DNA from: Serinus canaria
Taxonomy: Eukaryota > Chordata > Aves > Passeriformes > Fringillidae
Assembly: GCF_022539315.1 (NCBI RefSeq)
Contig: NC_066326.1
Coordinates: 15,826,601 to 15,890,600, forward strand
Direction of reading: 5' to 3'
DNA: 64,000 nucleotides
In this document: in pieces, positions 25,702 to 38,958 of the stretch
How positions within the stretch are numbered: the first letter of the stretch is position 1
How the letters are laid out: every line of letters starts with the position of its first letter
The notes under the pieces: model-generated
Told to the model about the DNA's origin: nothing
Databases searched by the model: none
The model's input: the letters and a program-made list of their open reading frames with translations, nothing else
Program-made: the position numbers and the translations under genes

Positions 25702-27489
25702 AAGGAATCTCCTATCATACAGATGAAAGGAGTTGGTGGAGGTGTGTCAGGCAGAAAGCACCCCTTTCCCAGCCCTGAGGGCAGAAATCAGCTGAGGCTG
25801 TTTGCCAGGATTTCACAGCCTCTACAAAATCTGGATATTGTGTGACAAATCAAAATTGCTTGTTTCTACCTGACTGCATGCATTTCCACTTGATGGGTTT
25901 TATGTTTACGTGTCTCCAGTGGAGGAATGTGCAAGAATGGCAGTGCTGAAATGTTCAGGACATCTAAGTAAACGTGGCCTCTATTAATAAAAAATAACTT
26001 TTTGTTTCATTTTATGATAGCAAAAATACATTTTGCCACCCAGTAGAAGTCTCTGTGAATAAGAGAGGTGCAAGGATGTTTCAGTGAGTGAGATGGCTAC
26101 GTATTGATGAGATCACTGGAGTCTCCTTAGTCTTAGTGGTGGTACTGGTAACCCCACGCGTATTGGCAATGGGATGCAGATCCAGCCCTAATGCTGATTC
26201 AAACCCAGGTAATCCTTGAAAATTGTTGGGTGATTTCTGTGTGCTGAAGCCAAAGCACAGGTTTGGTCTGTGTGAAAACACAGAGGATGTGACTGACACA
26301 GAGCCACACATCTTTGTGTGGTTTGTGGCAAGCAACTGGAGACACGGCAGATAGGACTTGTTTACATTTGGAAGCAGAGTAAATGCAGTGGATGCTGGGG
26401 ACCTGCTGGAAAACCAGGGATTCTGGCATTGCTATTGTTTTGTTATATGATTTATTTGACCTTCTACTTTCTCACAGTTTCACTCATTATCTTGCCTACT
26501 TATACTGTAAACCTTTCAGAAAGGAGATTATTCCTAGCCCAGAGGATCGTTGGTATTATTTGAATCTCTAGATGCTTCTGTGATAATAATAGTCAAGAAG
26601 CTAGAAAACCTGTTTTAAATCATTTGTACCTGTGAGAGACAAGGCATGGGAACACCAGAAAAATGGGATGACCTTGCTGGAGATACTTCTAAGCTGAAAA
26701 CACACAGATTTTGGGAGAAGAGTTAGGGAACAGCTGTATAAGGAATAGGGGCAAATAATCTAACTACATTTAAGGTGATACTTGTTAAAAAGAAATGTTT
26801 AAAAGAGTGTTTAATTCTGGTTGCACTCAGTGGCCAGTGATGTGATCTTGCATCCAGGGAGCACAGGGGAAGGACACAAAATGATGACAGTAAAAACATC
26901 TGAACTTATTTTTTCTATGTAACTGTACTATTGCATTCTTACTTAGCTGAGAACTAAATAGATTGACTGAAGCAACAAATAAAAGCAGTCTTGTAAATTT
27001 TGTAGGGGAGAGCAAGTTGACAGAGATGGAGCAACCTCACTCTGCAAAGAAAAGCTGTGTTTCACTCATCAACCACATTCTAATTTTTCCATCTACAAAA
27101 GTGAAGCAAGGGAAAATCAAGCAACATATACACAAGCAATACTTGTGTATTAAAAAAAAAAAAAAAAGACACAGAAATGGAGGGGTAAACATCAAATTTA
27201 AAGCATTAAAGGTTAATAATTTTCAACATAGGAAGGTTTCCAGAAGCAGGGATCTGCCAGGCTGTGTAGTAGAAATGATGTTAGTGAGCTGCAGGCCAGG
27301 TGATCAATAGAGTCCAAATTTGCAGCAAACAATTCAGAGTTGAGAAGACCACGGGTGATAAAGAGGAATGTTGAAGTTATGTAACCAAAGAAATAAATAA
27401 GCAGCCAGCAGCAGCTGAAAGTTACGTGAAGAGATGTTTCAGGGTAGTGGATGACTACAACTACCACCACTTACTGCTGTTTGCAATCC
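25702..27489. other. Non-coding stretch, nothing recognised
   Basis: Unique sequence. GATTCAAACCCAGG near 26195 resembles part of a MIR head but stands alone, so I did not call it. A poly(A) run at about 27152-27167 is a simple mononucleotide repeat. Confidence 0.6.
27152..27167 (+). repeat. Poly(A) run
   Basis: Uninterrupted A tract of about 16 bases. No retroelement body is recognisable upstream. Confidence 0.85.
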
Positions 27490-27511
27490 TACAGGTAACA
27501 AATTACCTGTA
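27490..27511. repeat. Perfect 9-bp inverted repeat
   Basis: TACAGGTAA and TTACCTGTA are separated by CAAA, which gives a 9-bp stem with a 4-base loop. Possibly chance. Confidence 0.8.
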
Positions 27512-28538
27512 AACCTGCATTATTACGAATTCAAGTTCCACTGAGTAAGAACTATGTTGTATATAACCCATATATAAGAGATATAAACCCACATGCTTCA
27601 AAACATGAAGCATAGCTACTGGTCCAACATCATGAGGAGCTAGTAGATATACACTATACGTGCTTTTTCATAAATGTCTTCTGAAAGAAATAGCCATCTT
27701 TCTCTGAGCCAAGAAAAAAATTTGGTAGCCCTCCCAGTGCATACATTATCCACTTATATAATCTTGATTTCCAAGGCAGAAGAAAAGTAACTTCTACAGA
27801 GCTGTAAAAAAGACCCCTAATTTCTTCCTTCACTTATCTGGCTATTTGATTCTGCTTCATTCAGACCATCTTTTTTAAGACAATTTACTTATTCTTCACA
27901 ATCAGCACTTCAGTCCAGTTCAGAGACCTCCCAAATCTTTTTTGTTTGAACACTTCAGCTCTTCAGAATTCTAAAGTCAGCATTTTAGGTCTTCCTTTTC
28001 TTGACAGAAAACATCGTCACTTTGGAGATGATTAACACTTTTGTCATAGAAATGTTTTCCCATCAGACAACGTGATTTCACCTAAACTGAAATTTGCAAT
28101 GATAAAATGTCATTTCTGACAAAAAAACTCTCTAAAAAATAGGGTTTTCCAGCTGGGGGAAGCACAACAAAATATTTTGTTTGGGGTTGACATTTCAACA
28201 TAAAATGACTTATTTTTTGTTTCAATGTGTTGATTCAAATTAAAAATGCCATAGCAGAATGACATGTTGGATCATTCTGTTTTGATATAAAATGTCTAGA
28301 TCTTAACATTTAAACTTTTCCTCAGACTTCTTACTTTTTGTTTAAGTTTGAAATAAAGAATAAGTTTATATTCCCTGTGGTAGGAAAAAATGTATTTCCT
28401 CCTCTGCCCTCAAGTTAGGAGGAGAGACTGGTCTGAAATTGAAGGAGTAGGCAGGAGAGCAAGGCAGCCTCAGTTTTGCATCCTGTGTTGCATGTCATGG
28501 TTTAGCTGCATACATTTGGCCAAACTGCTTCACTCCAT
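27512..28538. other. Non-coding AT-rich stretch
   Basis: AT-rich unique sequence. It includes an 8-bp inverted repeat at about 27593-27613 (ATGCTTCA and TGAAGCAT). No coding or RNA feature is supported. Confidence 0.6.
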
Positions 28539-28617
28539 AAGAAGCTGGGTGGGTTGTGGAGGTTTTTTTTTTTAATGAAGAAGCTGGGTGGGTTGTGGAG
28601 GGTTTTTTTTTTTTAAT
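28539..28617 (+). repeat. 39-bp tandem duplication with T-runs
   Basis: A unit beginning AAGAAGCTGGGTGGGTTGTG and ending in a run of about 12 T plus AATG starts at 28539 and again at 28578. The copies differ mainly in the length of the G/T run. It is a short recent duplication with a likely unstable T-tract. Confidence 0.93.
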
Positions 28618-29097
28618 GAGGCAAAATGCCTGTCTATATCTCTGGCAATGCTTGGGAAAATCATCAAATCTAGATTGTGAATTAGGAATAACAGTACTTG
28701 CCTGTCCCACATGCTAGGATGTGTGTCCTAATTGGTGTTTATGAAATTCTCTCAGATTCTTGAAAGATCCTGTAGAAATCTAAAATCATATTTACTGAAA
28801 TGAGTTATTCAGGTGACTTAGAACTGCTGAGCAAACTTGGCTGTTATTTTTAATAAGTACAAATTATTAGTTTTGAACAGTACCTCTAATCCTCTCTGCC
28901 AGGTTCTGAACTTGCTTCTTTAGGTTCTTTTCCTTGCTCTGCACTTTTATGCACAGGAGTAAAGCAGCACTTTTCAGTAAGCTGAACAGTAATGCTAATT
29001 ACAAGGATAGTTTCTTCTGCAGTTGACAACAGAGATCCATGAGAAGTTTCTGTGTTGTTTCACTTCCAGACAGATAATCCTGCCTCTGTTCCATTCC
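28618..29097. other. Non-coding stretch, nothing recognised
   Basis: Unique spacer between a tandem duplication and a T/G-rich tract. No gene is supported. Confidence 0.55.
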
Positions 29098-29190
29098 TTT
29101 TTTTTTTTTTTGGTTTTGGTTTGGTTTGGTTTGTTGTTGGTTTGGTTTTTTTCTTTTGGTTTTGGCTTTGGTTTTCTGGTTTTTTTTTGT
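29098..29190 (+). repeat. Low-complexity T/G-rich tract
   Basis: About 90 bases of T-runs with interspersed GG (TTTGG and GGTTTT words). The tract produces spurious Phe/Val/Gly-rich and Lys/Pro/Asn-rich frames on the two strands. Confidence 0.9.
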
Positions 29191-32100
29191 ATTCTTGACA
29201 TCATCTCTAACTCATGAACATAGACATGGAGTGATAAAAGTTGTGGGATCAGGACAATAGAAAATGCTGCAAACAAAAGTGGATAAAGTAAGAGTTTTTA
29301 TCTGGGGTTTCTTTTGCCAAGTTTCTCTCCTGCTCTGCTTGACATTCCGACATCTAAAGAGATTTTCCACAAAGGGTTCAAATATCAACTATATTGGTTC
29401 AACGGGAAGAAGATGGGCCAGGATTCTTTATTGCATTGTACTGCAGTTTCTAATTCTCTCCAGTTCAAGGTTCTTCATGCTAGTAGCTTGTACTGAGACT
29501 AAGCCAGTTCTTTAGACTCCAGTATCAGGTGTACCAATGTCTTCAGTCCATGCCTGCAGTCAAATAAAAGCATGAATGACAGTCCTATCAAATGCAGCAG
29601 GATCTGGATGAAGTCTTGTTTTCCACGTTCCTCTTTCTTTTTATCTTACTATCTCTCCTTTTTATCTCTTTAAGCATCTCTTGCCCTTTCTGAGTTTTCA
29701 TCTGGATTCCATCATTCATGGGACAAGCTTTCTCTGTTCTGCAGCACCTGCCACTCAGCCACACCACCAAGTACAGCCCTCCCACCTGAAAATGAACCTC
29801 TCATCTTTCATATCCCCAGCTCTTTTACACTGCTATTTGTCAGGTAAGCTTCAGTCTGCCTGCTGTTTAATCTGTTTATTGCTCTGTCTGATCCTCACCA
29901 TCTGCATCCTTATTTTCTGTATTCTCCTGAGACTTTGAGCTTCTTTATTTCCAGGCCCAGAAGGACAGCAGGGTGGTTTTTCTTGCACTTGGGCTGTAGG
30001 AACTGTTAGAAAACATGATGCATGTGCAATGTGCTTACATATCCATGATTATGTAGGCACAGGCAAAAGAGGGCTTTTCCCAAAGGGCCTTGCAACTCTT
30101 TACCAAATTAAATTCACATGAAAGAGGGCACAAGTATATTTGTTTAATTTTTTCTTTCATTCTGTTTCCTTTCTTGCTAGTGCAATGGTCTCCATAAACA
30201 GCCTTAAGCTAGCACACAAAAATCATATTAATCACTAAATGGTATTATTTAACAGGTTTCTAGCACAGAACCAGCAACGTCTGGTTTGAGAGGGTGTCTG
30301 GTAATGACGTCTCATGTACAGCTTGTGTTTGTACTCTCATTTTCCCCAACTAACGAGTGGCTTTGCTGTTCCTGGTAGCTGCTCTTTGCTTTTCTGGTGG
30401 TTTTGTTGACACAGGAACCACCACCCTTGGTCATAGTGGCAGTCAGTCACAGCTGTTATTGCACAAAGTGTGATGCTTACATGCACAATGGGTAATCTAC
30501 TTTAGGAGTGAAAAACAGAGAGAGAAAAAAAAGGAGGATACTGTCTTTTCAGGGACCAGCCAGGAAGGCTGAGGTCCCAGACTCTCAAAGCAGGTGCAAG
30601 ACCATGAGAGCAAAAGTACAAGAGCATGAGGACAACAAAGGAATAAAGAATGAGAATAGCAGCATGGGAAGAACAGAGGGAAAATACTGCCAGTGACACT
30701 TTGGAAAAGGACTGACTCAACAGCTTATGTGAAGGGTTATACAGCTGCAAATAGGAAGCTCTTGGCATTATTAAGGCTAGAGCACTAACGTACCTGAGGC
30801 CTTCTGCAGCACTCTGAATTCTCTGCTTAGTTTTCCCATCCTTTTGCCATCATGGCTACAACCCATCTTTTCTGAATTCCTGCCTGGGGAATCCCCAGGT
30901 AAGCAGGGCAAGGTGAAGCATTTCTGAAATCTGATGTCTGGGCAGGATAAACCTTGTGGCAAGGGCTTCAGTTTAGATGTACAAAAATAAAATCCCAACT
31001 AAGTTACCTCTACTATAAAACAGTGCACTCCAGATTTATCCCACAACCATTAATCTAACATTTCTTTAGCATTTCTTTAGCATTTCTAAAGCACCGGTAA
31101 ATATGTCACACCACGTCATTAATAATCACTGCCAGGAACATGGAACCCAGGCAGCTATTCATTTCTTCAATCCATTTCCATGAGTTAGTTCCTCCCTGGG
31201 GTGTTCACAGGGAAAGTGTCCCTATTATCCATTATATGGGGACATGGGAGAGAAAGAACTTGTAGCGAGGATTTTCGAAGGAAACTAAATGGATTAAGTA
31301 CTCAAATACCCTAGAACTTCAGTGGCTTAGTCACTTTTAACAGCTCAAGACAAAACTATTGAGGACCAACTGGTAGATTCATTATAATAATAATATTTAT
31401 CATGATTCATTCTTATTTATATTTGTGTCTCTGAGCCTACAAGTTCCAAGAACTAGATTCCCTGTCCTAATTCCCTCTGTGTCCTTCCATATTATCTTAG
31501 TGTCTGATCACATTTGTCTCCTCATGCTTGGTGTCATCTCTCCAGTGACTAATTTATTTTCTCTGGCACCCTCACCTTTCCTTAGGAAGGCCAGAAATAT
31601 GTGTTTGCATGGGGCATCCAGGGTTCTTGCACTGAGCATTTCCTTTGCACAATAACATCTTTGTTTCCCCATCAAGAAGCATAATATCCTCCTTGTGTTC
31701 AGGTCAGGAGGAAAAGCAAACCCAGTAAACTGGCACAGTTATTAGATCTGATGCTTTGGCTCTGGAGAAGAAATTGGGAGATAAATTAAAAGTTGGTCCC
31801 ATTGGAAGGTTCCCCAATGGATATTGATCAGGCTCAGGTGAACTAGAAACAGTCCAAGGAGAATTTATTGATTAGAAGCTGACAACCAATTGTTTCTTCC
31901 TCTCTCTGTTTCGAGGTTGTAGTTTTTGTCTGCCTGCTTCTCTGATAGAGGCCGCAGGTAAATTCCTTTAACTGCACTCCTTTGTCTATGTCCAAGGGGC
32001 AGCAGAGTGGAAGCACAAAGGCTGGCAAAGCTCATTAAAGTCAGAAGCACAAAATGGAGCTCAGGTCTTGCCATTGCCTTCCCCAGAGATGTTCTGTGTT

Positions 32101-34326
32101 GTTCTCTATTCCCTCCTGAAACCCTGACCCCTTGTCCTTCAGATTACACAGCTGGTTACCTGAAACCTTTCCTCTTGGATTTCTAACTCTGGCACAGACA
32201 CATGAAAAACACACACATCTCAGTCAAGGAGAGGTGAGGAGAGAGGCAAAGAGGCACAGAGGCCCAGGTAACCCTCAGAGGCATTTATCTGCTTTGTCAG
32301 CAGATCCAACTAAGGATTCAGAAGGAGAAAGGGTACTTTTCCCTGACTGCAGGAGCCACCTGTGGTTTTAAAGTGAGTTATCAGTTTGCCTCATCATTGT
32401 TTTAACAGTTTTCTACTGTTAATAGATTTCAGTACCACTAAATCGAAAAGAATTAGGGACCCAGTTCTGAATATAATCCTGCAGGGGGAAACACAGAAAC
32501 ACTCCTGCACATAGGTACATACTCTTCCATGAACATCTTTAAAACTGCAAAACAAGTTTCAAATCTTAAAGAATGTCAAATACAAAGTTAGCAAACACAA
32601 GCCTGAGTCTTCTCTGGGGTATATAATAGATCTTTAACTGCATCTCCTAACGCTGCTTTTTACCCAGAAATTCTGTCTCAGGACAGTGCACAGAATAGAT
32701 GGAGCTTTATGAGCAAGCAGCTAGTCAATATTTTATTTCCTTCTCATTGTTTGGCATATGGCTCCAGGCTCTATTTGCTGGATACAATTCAAAACCCTAC
32801 TCTGGAGGGAAAATGATGAACTTTCTACCAGACTTTTTTGGAGGCACTATGGTGGCTAACTGCTGTACAGACCTTAACCAACTTAGTGCAGCATCATTTC
32901 TGGCTGATGAGGGCATTCTATTGTTTTGGGTTCCTGCTTGGGAAAATTAGGCAGAGACATTGCATTGTTTTGAAATTGTTTATATATTTGAACAGCTCCC
33001 CTATTTCTTCATTGTAGATAGCTATGTTCAGGATGTCCTGGAAATCACAGTCCAGACCCCAAGTCAGGAATCAAGGAAACAGGGCATCCTCAGTGAGTGA
33101 CCTCCCATGGTACTTGGCTCAAGTGTCTTGCTTAAACCAAGACATGCATACAAATGACATTTATACTAGGAGGCAGGAGAAAACCCATCCCTCTAGACAT
33201 TCAGACACAATTATCTTGAAACCCACCTCTTCTTTCCTCTCAGCTCCCTGCCTCATTTACTGTACGTTTTTCAATCTTGGCAATAAATGAGTAGAGATCC
33301 TAAAGGCAACTTTCTTTCTTTCCTCTTTCAGCATAGCCTCCTGTTCTGCTGTAATATGCAATATGTAAGTCAGTCTTCGATCAGCAAATAGTCTGTGACA
33401 GCATAAGAAAGAACCAGATAATCAGAAATATGTTCCAAGGAACTGGATTTACTAGGTCTTCATATCCAATTTGCTACTGCTATTTCCTATATTCCAAATA
33501 CATAACTTACTGGTATCAGGATGTTTTTCAGTGCTTTGCTTTTCTTATATATGTCTGTGCATGTGTTTGAAAAAACAAGCAATGAAAACTTCAGAAATTC
33601 CATCATGTGAGTTCGGATTCATTCCTAGGTGATTCATCAGCAACGTGGGAACATTTATACGTGCTGTATAGACCTCTGCTACCCGGGCTGTGGGAGGAAC
33701 TGATAGAAGAAGTACATAGTTATCTTCCTTGTAGGTCAGCACACAGAGGGGAACGAGGCAAGCATTTTGCATCTGGGTTTTACAGTTGCTTGCTAACAAG
33801 AGATAGTGAAACTCTTGAATCCTGGATTATATTGTGGATGCTGAAAGGGAATTTAAGATAGTGGGCCAAGACATTTCTGTCTCTTTTCCCCCAAGTGGTC
33901 CCAGGTGCCCTCTTCTCTACTGTTTATCTCATATTCTATCTTCTCTAGCTTTGCTGAGCTCATACCCTTAGGAGGCGTGAATGTAAAACCAGACAATACA
34001 GGGTTGCTATTGAAATGTCAAAATTCTGTAACAGCTTTACAGCTTAAAATAAAGGATAAAATATTTTATTTCATGGTTTGCTGATTTAAGAAAACATGTA
34101 TTGTAGAGATGTTATAATACTGACTGAATTTTGTTGTGACGCCAAGAGGATTTTTTTGCCTTTTCTTTTATATATCTTATATATAACTTTTATGTATCCT
34201 CAGCATTCTTAGCATGCATACTTGTAATTCCTTAAGTCTGATAACATAGCATTCTCCTAGTATTTTTTTAGGCCAGGAGACCAAACATCCTAAAGGCCTC
34301 ATAGAAGGAGGCTGAAAAGCCTTACG
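29191..34326. other. Non-coding stretch, nothing recognised
   Basis: About 5 kb of unique sequence with pyrimidine-rich patches (29.6-29.7 kb) and a three-copy 11-bp repeat listed separately. Chance frames up to about 88 codons show no recognisable domain. Confidence 0.6.
31060..31092 (+). repeat. 11-bp short tandem repeat, three copies
   Basis: ATTTCTTTAGC occurs at 31060 and 31071, and a third, altered copy (ATTTCTAAAGC) starts at 31082. Confidence 0.88.
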
Positions 34327-36040
34327 CTATCTTGGAAAACCAAGTTGCTCTCTCGAATATATCCTATAAACTAGAGATTTGGCCCATCCAGGGAGGAATT
34401 CCTCAGATGGGGGAATATCACACCATTCATTCAGGCCTCCCATAGGGGCATCCTTCTTAGATATGCTAATTTGTAAGGTATATAAATGGCATATGCAATC
34501 TATTGTGTGTGTACATTGCAGCATATTCCACCTTGGCAGAAGGGTGCACCATAAGGATTCTTATTAAATACTGAGGTAAAAACCCCTTATCCCTTAACTG
34601 TGTCTGGCTCTCAATTTTTTAAGACCAGGAAAAAGCATCAGTTGAATTTGCAGAAAAAAAACAGTAAATAAACTTCTTTCCCCTATATCTTCTCTTTTAA
34701 AATAAAATCTGCAAAACTCCAGGAAGATTTTTCCTAGATTTATCTCCATTGGGTTAGTAGCCGCTAGGCCAAGATGTTTTCCTATGTGATTTATATGTCT
34801 TTTCACTGGTCCTTGGAGTTAATGTTTCCCCCTAGGTGTTGGCCATTTGTAGCACAGCTTGAAAGAATGAAATAGTGTTTTAAACTCTTCTTCCCATCTC
34901 AAAGTTGGGCTTTCAACTTTAAAAATTGATTCACTTTGGGTGAAAGGTCCTGGCTTGAAGGGTTCTGGGGAATGAGGTTCTTTATTAAGTGACAGAATTT
35001 GTGCATGACGGACAGGATCAGGAGACACTTCCTGATCACCGTCTCTCCCTCCAACGTGACTTGCTCCTGAACTAGAGGTATCTGCTGTAAGGGTGAACCA
35101 TTTTTAAGCTCTGGTCAGTCTCTCTACTCTCTGCTCTCTAGTTTTGATGGTGACTTTCTCTGATATGAACACTTTTCTATGAAGATCTAGGTGGGGATTG
35201 CTGGCATGTTGCACACAAACCATTCAGGCATTTGAAAAAGTTGAGCTGAGGTTATGCGGACACATAGAGCCTGGATTAAATGAGCTTCAGCCATTTGGCA
35301 GATTGATTCTCTTAGGAATTTGTTTTTCAGCTTGACAAAATATAAAGCTTGATTAAATGCAATTTTAAAATACATGTATTTGGTAAATTAATGAACTGGC
35401 ACTGACTAAATGAAATTATCAAGAGCAATCAAACTCAGACATTTTTTGTGATTATAATGAGCTTCTCTCTTCCCATGGACAGAAAGTTATATGTGAAATC
35501 ACTGTTACATAGCAGAAAGGTTCACTTTTAGCATCTTTAATAAGAAAACACTTTATAAAAGTAGGTGCATAAGAAAATCCAGAGTGTTCAGATCCATTTC
35601 ATTGGTTTCAAATTTGTTGAGTTCAGATTAATATTAGAAGAACAAGATCAGACAGGTTTTATCAATGTCCCCATGCTCCTTTTATACTTACAAAGATCTG
35701 TTCCTAGGGGTTCAACTTCTCCGCAGCAATTTATTATCCAGTGAAAATCTTTCCACCCCATGTGCATTGACAACAAATAACAGTGAAGAACAGAAACCAG
35801 CTGGGAGTCATGAAATTCTGGGGTAACTGGTACCTGTACCCAAGCTTCTACTGTCTTCAGTAGAGACAAGGTTTCTCTCTGGCTTAAACAATTTATATTA
35901 GCAACTTCCTGTAGTAAAGGAGTACATCCCACTGATGACTTGGTCCTGGGTGAATCTTTAGCATGTGCTGGTAAGCTGGAAATGTGGCCTCTGCTTGTGG
36001 AAAACAGTGATCTGGGGTGTCTTTCTTATGCAGACTATTT
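34327..36040 (-). pseudogene. Possible decayed coding relic, unrecognised
   Basis: On the minus strand, open segments follow one another in several frames. About 128 codons are open just left of a TAA near 36035, ending at a stop at 35648; its C-terminal part includes CGEVEPLGTDLCKYKR. Open segments follow at 35375-35187, 35028-34819, 34806-34594 and 34524-34327. Residue make-up is protein-like (for example PEPFKPGPFTQSES near 34.95 kb), and a purine-rich tract on this strand lies near 34675-34700. A decayed retroelement is one possibility. I recognised no catalytic motif, zinc knuckle or LTR, and open frames of similar length arise elsewhere by chance, so the call is weak. Confidence 0.15.
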
Positions 36041-36967
36041 TCTATCCTTCTCAAATTTCTTGTTCCAACTGATGCATTTCCTTACACTGAAGAAAATGTG
36101 TCCCCATCCACCCCTGCTCTCCATTCTTTTGGAGAGGACATGGTAAGGGCACATCAGACAAATGGGCTGATCCAAGTAATCATGAAATGCTGGCAGAGTT
36201 TTGACTTCACTCCTCTCCTGATTGTGGTCTCATGCTTTCAGCATGTTCGGTGGAAATATGCCTGAGCATATGTTTGAATTTCTGCTGTAGAGCTCAGTAA
36301 AAACAGACTGCCAAATTCATCTCTGATGTAAGCCCTGTTTGACTTCAGCAAATTTACTCCAGGGAGAGATTTGGTTCTGTGTACTTATGTGTACTAAATG
36401 GAAAAGTGAATTTTTCTGTTAATACTCTCTGCTAGGGTTAGGCTACAAAAAATGCTATAGCATGGTAGTTTTGATGCAACAAGAATGCATATTTATGCAT
36501 CTATATCTGTACAGCTTTTTCTGTATCTACTTATTTGTAAAATTAAAATATTAGATAATGAAAGTGGTCTTAGAACCTGCAGGCTTTTTACTCATGAACA
36601 GGCAAGCTTGCATTCAGATTTTGAGGGAGAAGGATGGGCAAGTCTGGGTCTAGATCTGCAGGAGCAGGTCTGGATTAGGACATGGCATGCAGGGCCTTGG
36701 CATAGCCACAGGGAGATGAAGGCAGGCCCAGCCATGGGGTGGTGCAGGCCAGGACCATGGTGTGTGGGCAGGGGTCACAGTGCCTGCACTCAACTGCTCC
36801 AGGCAAAGTCATCAGATCCTTCACATCACAAAAACAAAGTTTACTTAGCAAAAAATCTCAGTGCTGAAATGGACATCACTTCTGATTTTTAAAAGGATTA
36901 TAGGAAAACTGAAATGGAAGCTGACAGCCAGCTTCTCTCCCTTTGTCTGTGATTTAGGAAGACTTCA
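36041..36967. other. Non-coding stretch, nothing recognised
   Basis: Unique sequence with one 135-codon chance frame (36485-36892), which has no recognisable domain. Confidence 0.55.
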
Positions 36968-37037
36968 GGAGTAGAGGGATGTCACCAATGGGAGGTGACC
37001 TCACTCTACTTTAGGAGTAGAGGGAGGTCACCTCCCA
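36968..37037. repeat. Inverted plus direct repeat, strong hairpin
   Basis: The left arm 36989-37010 (TGGGAGGTGACCTCACTCTACT) pairs with 37016-37037 over 22 bp with one mismatch and a 5-base loop. A third copy of the arm lies in direct orientation at about 36968-36986 (AGGAGTAGAGGGATGTCACC versus AGGAGTAGAGGGAGGTCACC at 37013). The arrangement is therefore plus, minus, plus within 70 bp, as expected from template switching at a replication fork. Confidence 0.9.
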
Positions 37038-38932
37038 TCATTGCTGCCTCATGCAGAGTTTGCCCCAGGGATGTGAGTTGCACAGGTGTCCCCCAGCACC
37101 ATGAGGCTCCCTTTGGGGCTGCAGTGGTGTCAGACTGCGGGAGCCATCCTCTCCTCGGAGAAGACAAGAGCAGAGATGGGTATGGTTCTGTCTGTCTTTT
37201 TTTGAGTTATGTGTTCCCATCTCGGTGGAAGCACAGTAGACAAACATGGGATTTAATCAGCCACACCAGGGCTCCTGGGGAGTGACAGCTCTGTGGCACT
37301 CCTGGGCTGTTCCTCTGCAAAGGCAACCACTAGGATAAAAGTAAGAAAGAAGGAATATGGATAAGCTTGCTCTTCTCTGTAGCATCCTACAAGTTTGTAT
37401 AATGGCATTTACCAATGCTGCCCACATAGTTCTGTCTCACCAGAGTCTGGAATAGAGGTTAGATTTTGTAGGTCACCATAATAAAACCAAGGCCCTGCTC
37501 CAAAGCTCTTCACTGACTGCCCTGTGATGCAGGGCAAAATCTTCCACCCTTCTGTACCGCATTCTGCTCCAGTGATGCCAGCTCTCCTCCAGGAAGGCTT
37601 GGATGGCTGAGAGCCATAGCATTCCTGCTGGAGAAAGGCTTCCTGTGTTTGTTCAGTGGCTGCTCTGAGTGAATCCATAATATCACAGCCTAAAGCAGGC
37701 AGAGTTCCCACTCAGAATCCCTCTCTGCCCCTCACTGACAGTCTTCCTTGAGCTTCCTTGTGCTTCCTGGTAAAAACACAAGGTGGCACTGAGTCAGCAG
37801 GACCTTAGCTGACAATTGCCTCTGCATTTCTTTCTATTTATATACAATTATGGCAATTTGCAAGATCTCCTGTGGGTAGGCTGCTATCTCCCATTTCTCC
37901 AATCGTTTTGTGAGGATAGTGCCAGTGACCATCCTGACTCATTTATTGCAGAAGTTATTGTTTAGTCACTTTATGTAAAGTACTAACAATTCCATTAGGA
38001 AGTGCCAGAGTAACCTAGCAGAAATGGACACTCTCAAGGACTACATTCTTGCATCTGCAAGAAAAAAACAAAACTTGAGAAAATTAAAGAGAAGCTATCT
38101 CAAGGGATCCAGGGATCACCTGAATGGTGATCTACCATCAGGCCCAGACTCCTCATCACTGACAATATTCCTGCTAGACAGAGAGGACTGAATTGCAAAA
38201 CCCCATCTCAACTCCCTGCAGCATGGATGTGTCTTATGAGTTCTACTTTTTGCTAGCAGCAAGCAATTACCAAATGTGAAATAGCAGTGGGGCATGATTG
38301 CAGCTATATGAAAATAGAGACTTGCTCAATCCCTACTGATGGCTTAAAACAGCAGTGTCAAAACCACAGCTACTCAGTGCCCCTTTCCTCTTTGCTCTCC
38401 AACTGGAGCTACATGACTGATAACACAGTCAAAACTGGGATTTGCCTTCCTCTAGGATCTGGGCCTGGTAAACAGAGATAAGTGCACTGTTTACCATGGA
38501 AGTATGTCTGACACCTAGAGGGGAGAATTGGGCAACAACCCCTTAGGGCCATTCCAAGACATTTTGTAGCACATCATGGGCAATGTGCTTATTCCTTCCA
38601 GAATGTGCTCATGTGTGATGTGAGGATGATAAGCTCTCTTCCTCTGGACAGCAGTGTGATGACAGAGTACTAGGTGATACAAAGTTCTAATAGATGTGCC
38701 ATGCAAATAGGTGAAATGTGTAATGCTATTGCATTTGGGCTGTTTGATTGAAATGGTTTGTTTGCCTCCCCACAGGGTAAATGTCATTTTATGTGACAAA
38801 GCTTGTGCAAATATATTACAAAGACATCCCCTCACACAGGAATTTCCCTGATTCTCTTATTCTCTTTTTGGCATCACTAACATGATAGGACCAAAGCACA
38901 GCAAGTTTTTAACTGGAAGATGCTATGAAAGT
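37038..38932. other. Non-coding stretch, nothing recognised
   Basis: Unique sequence with chance frames up to about 106 codons. No exon, RNA or mobile element is supported. Confidence 0.6.
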
Positions 38933-38958
38933 ATGTATATATATATATATATATATAA
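38933..38958 (+). repeat. (TA)n microsatellite
   Basis: Alternating TA run of about 11 uninterrupted units after one TATG variant. Likely length-polymorphic. Confidence 0.93.

Noticed and set aside
34130..34150. Minus-strand TGGCGTCACAACAAAA resembling a retroviral primer-binding site
   Set aside because: It does not match a complete tRNA 3' end, no LTR end adjoins it, and its position relative to the possible relic is wrong for a 5' leader.
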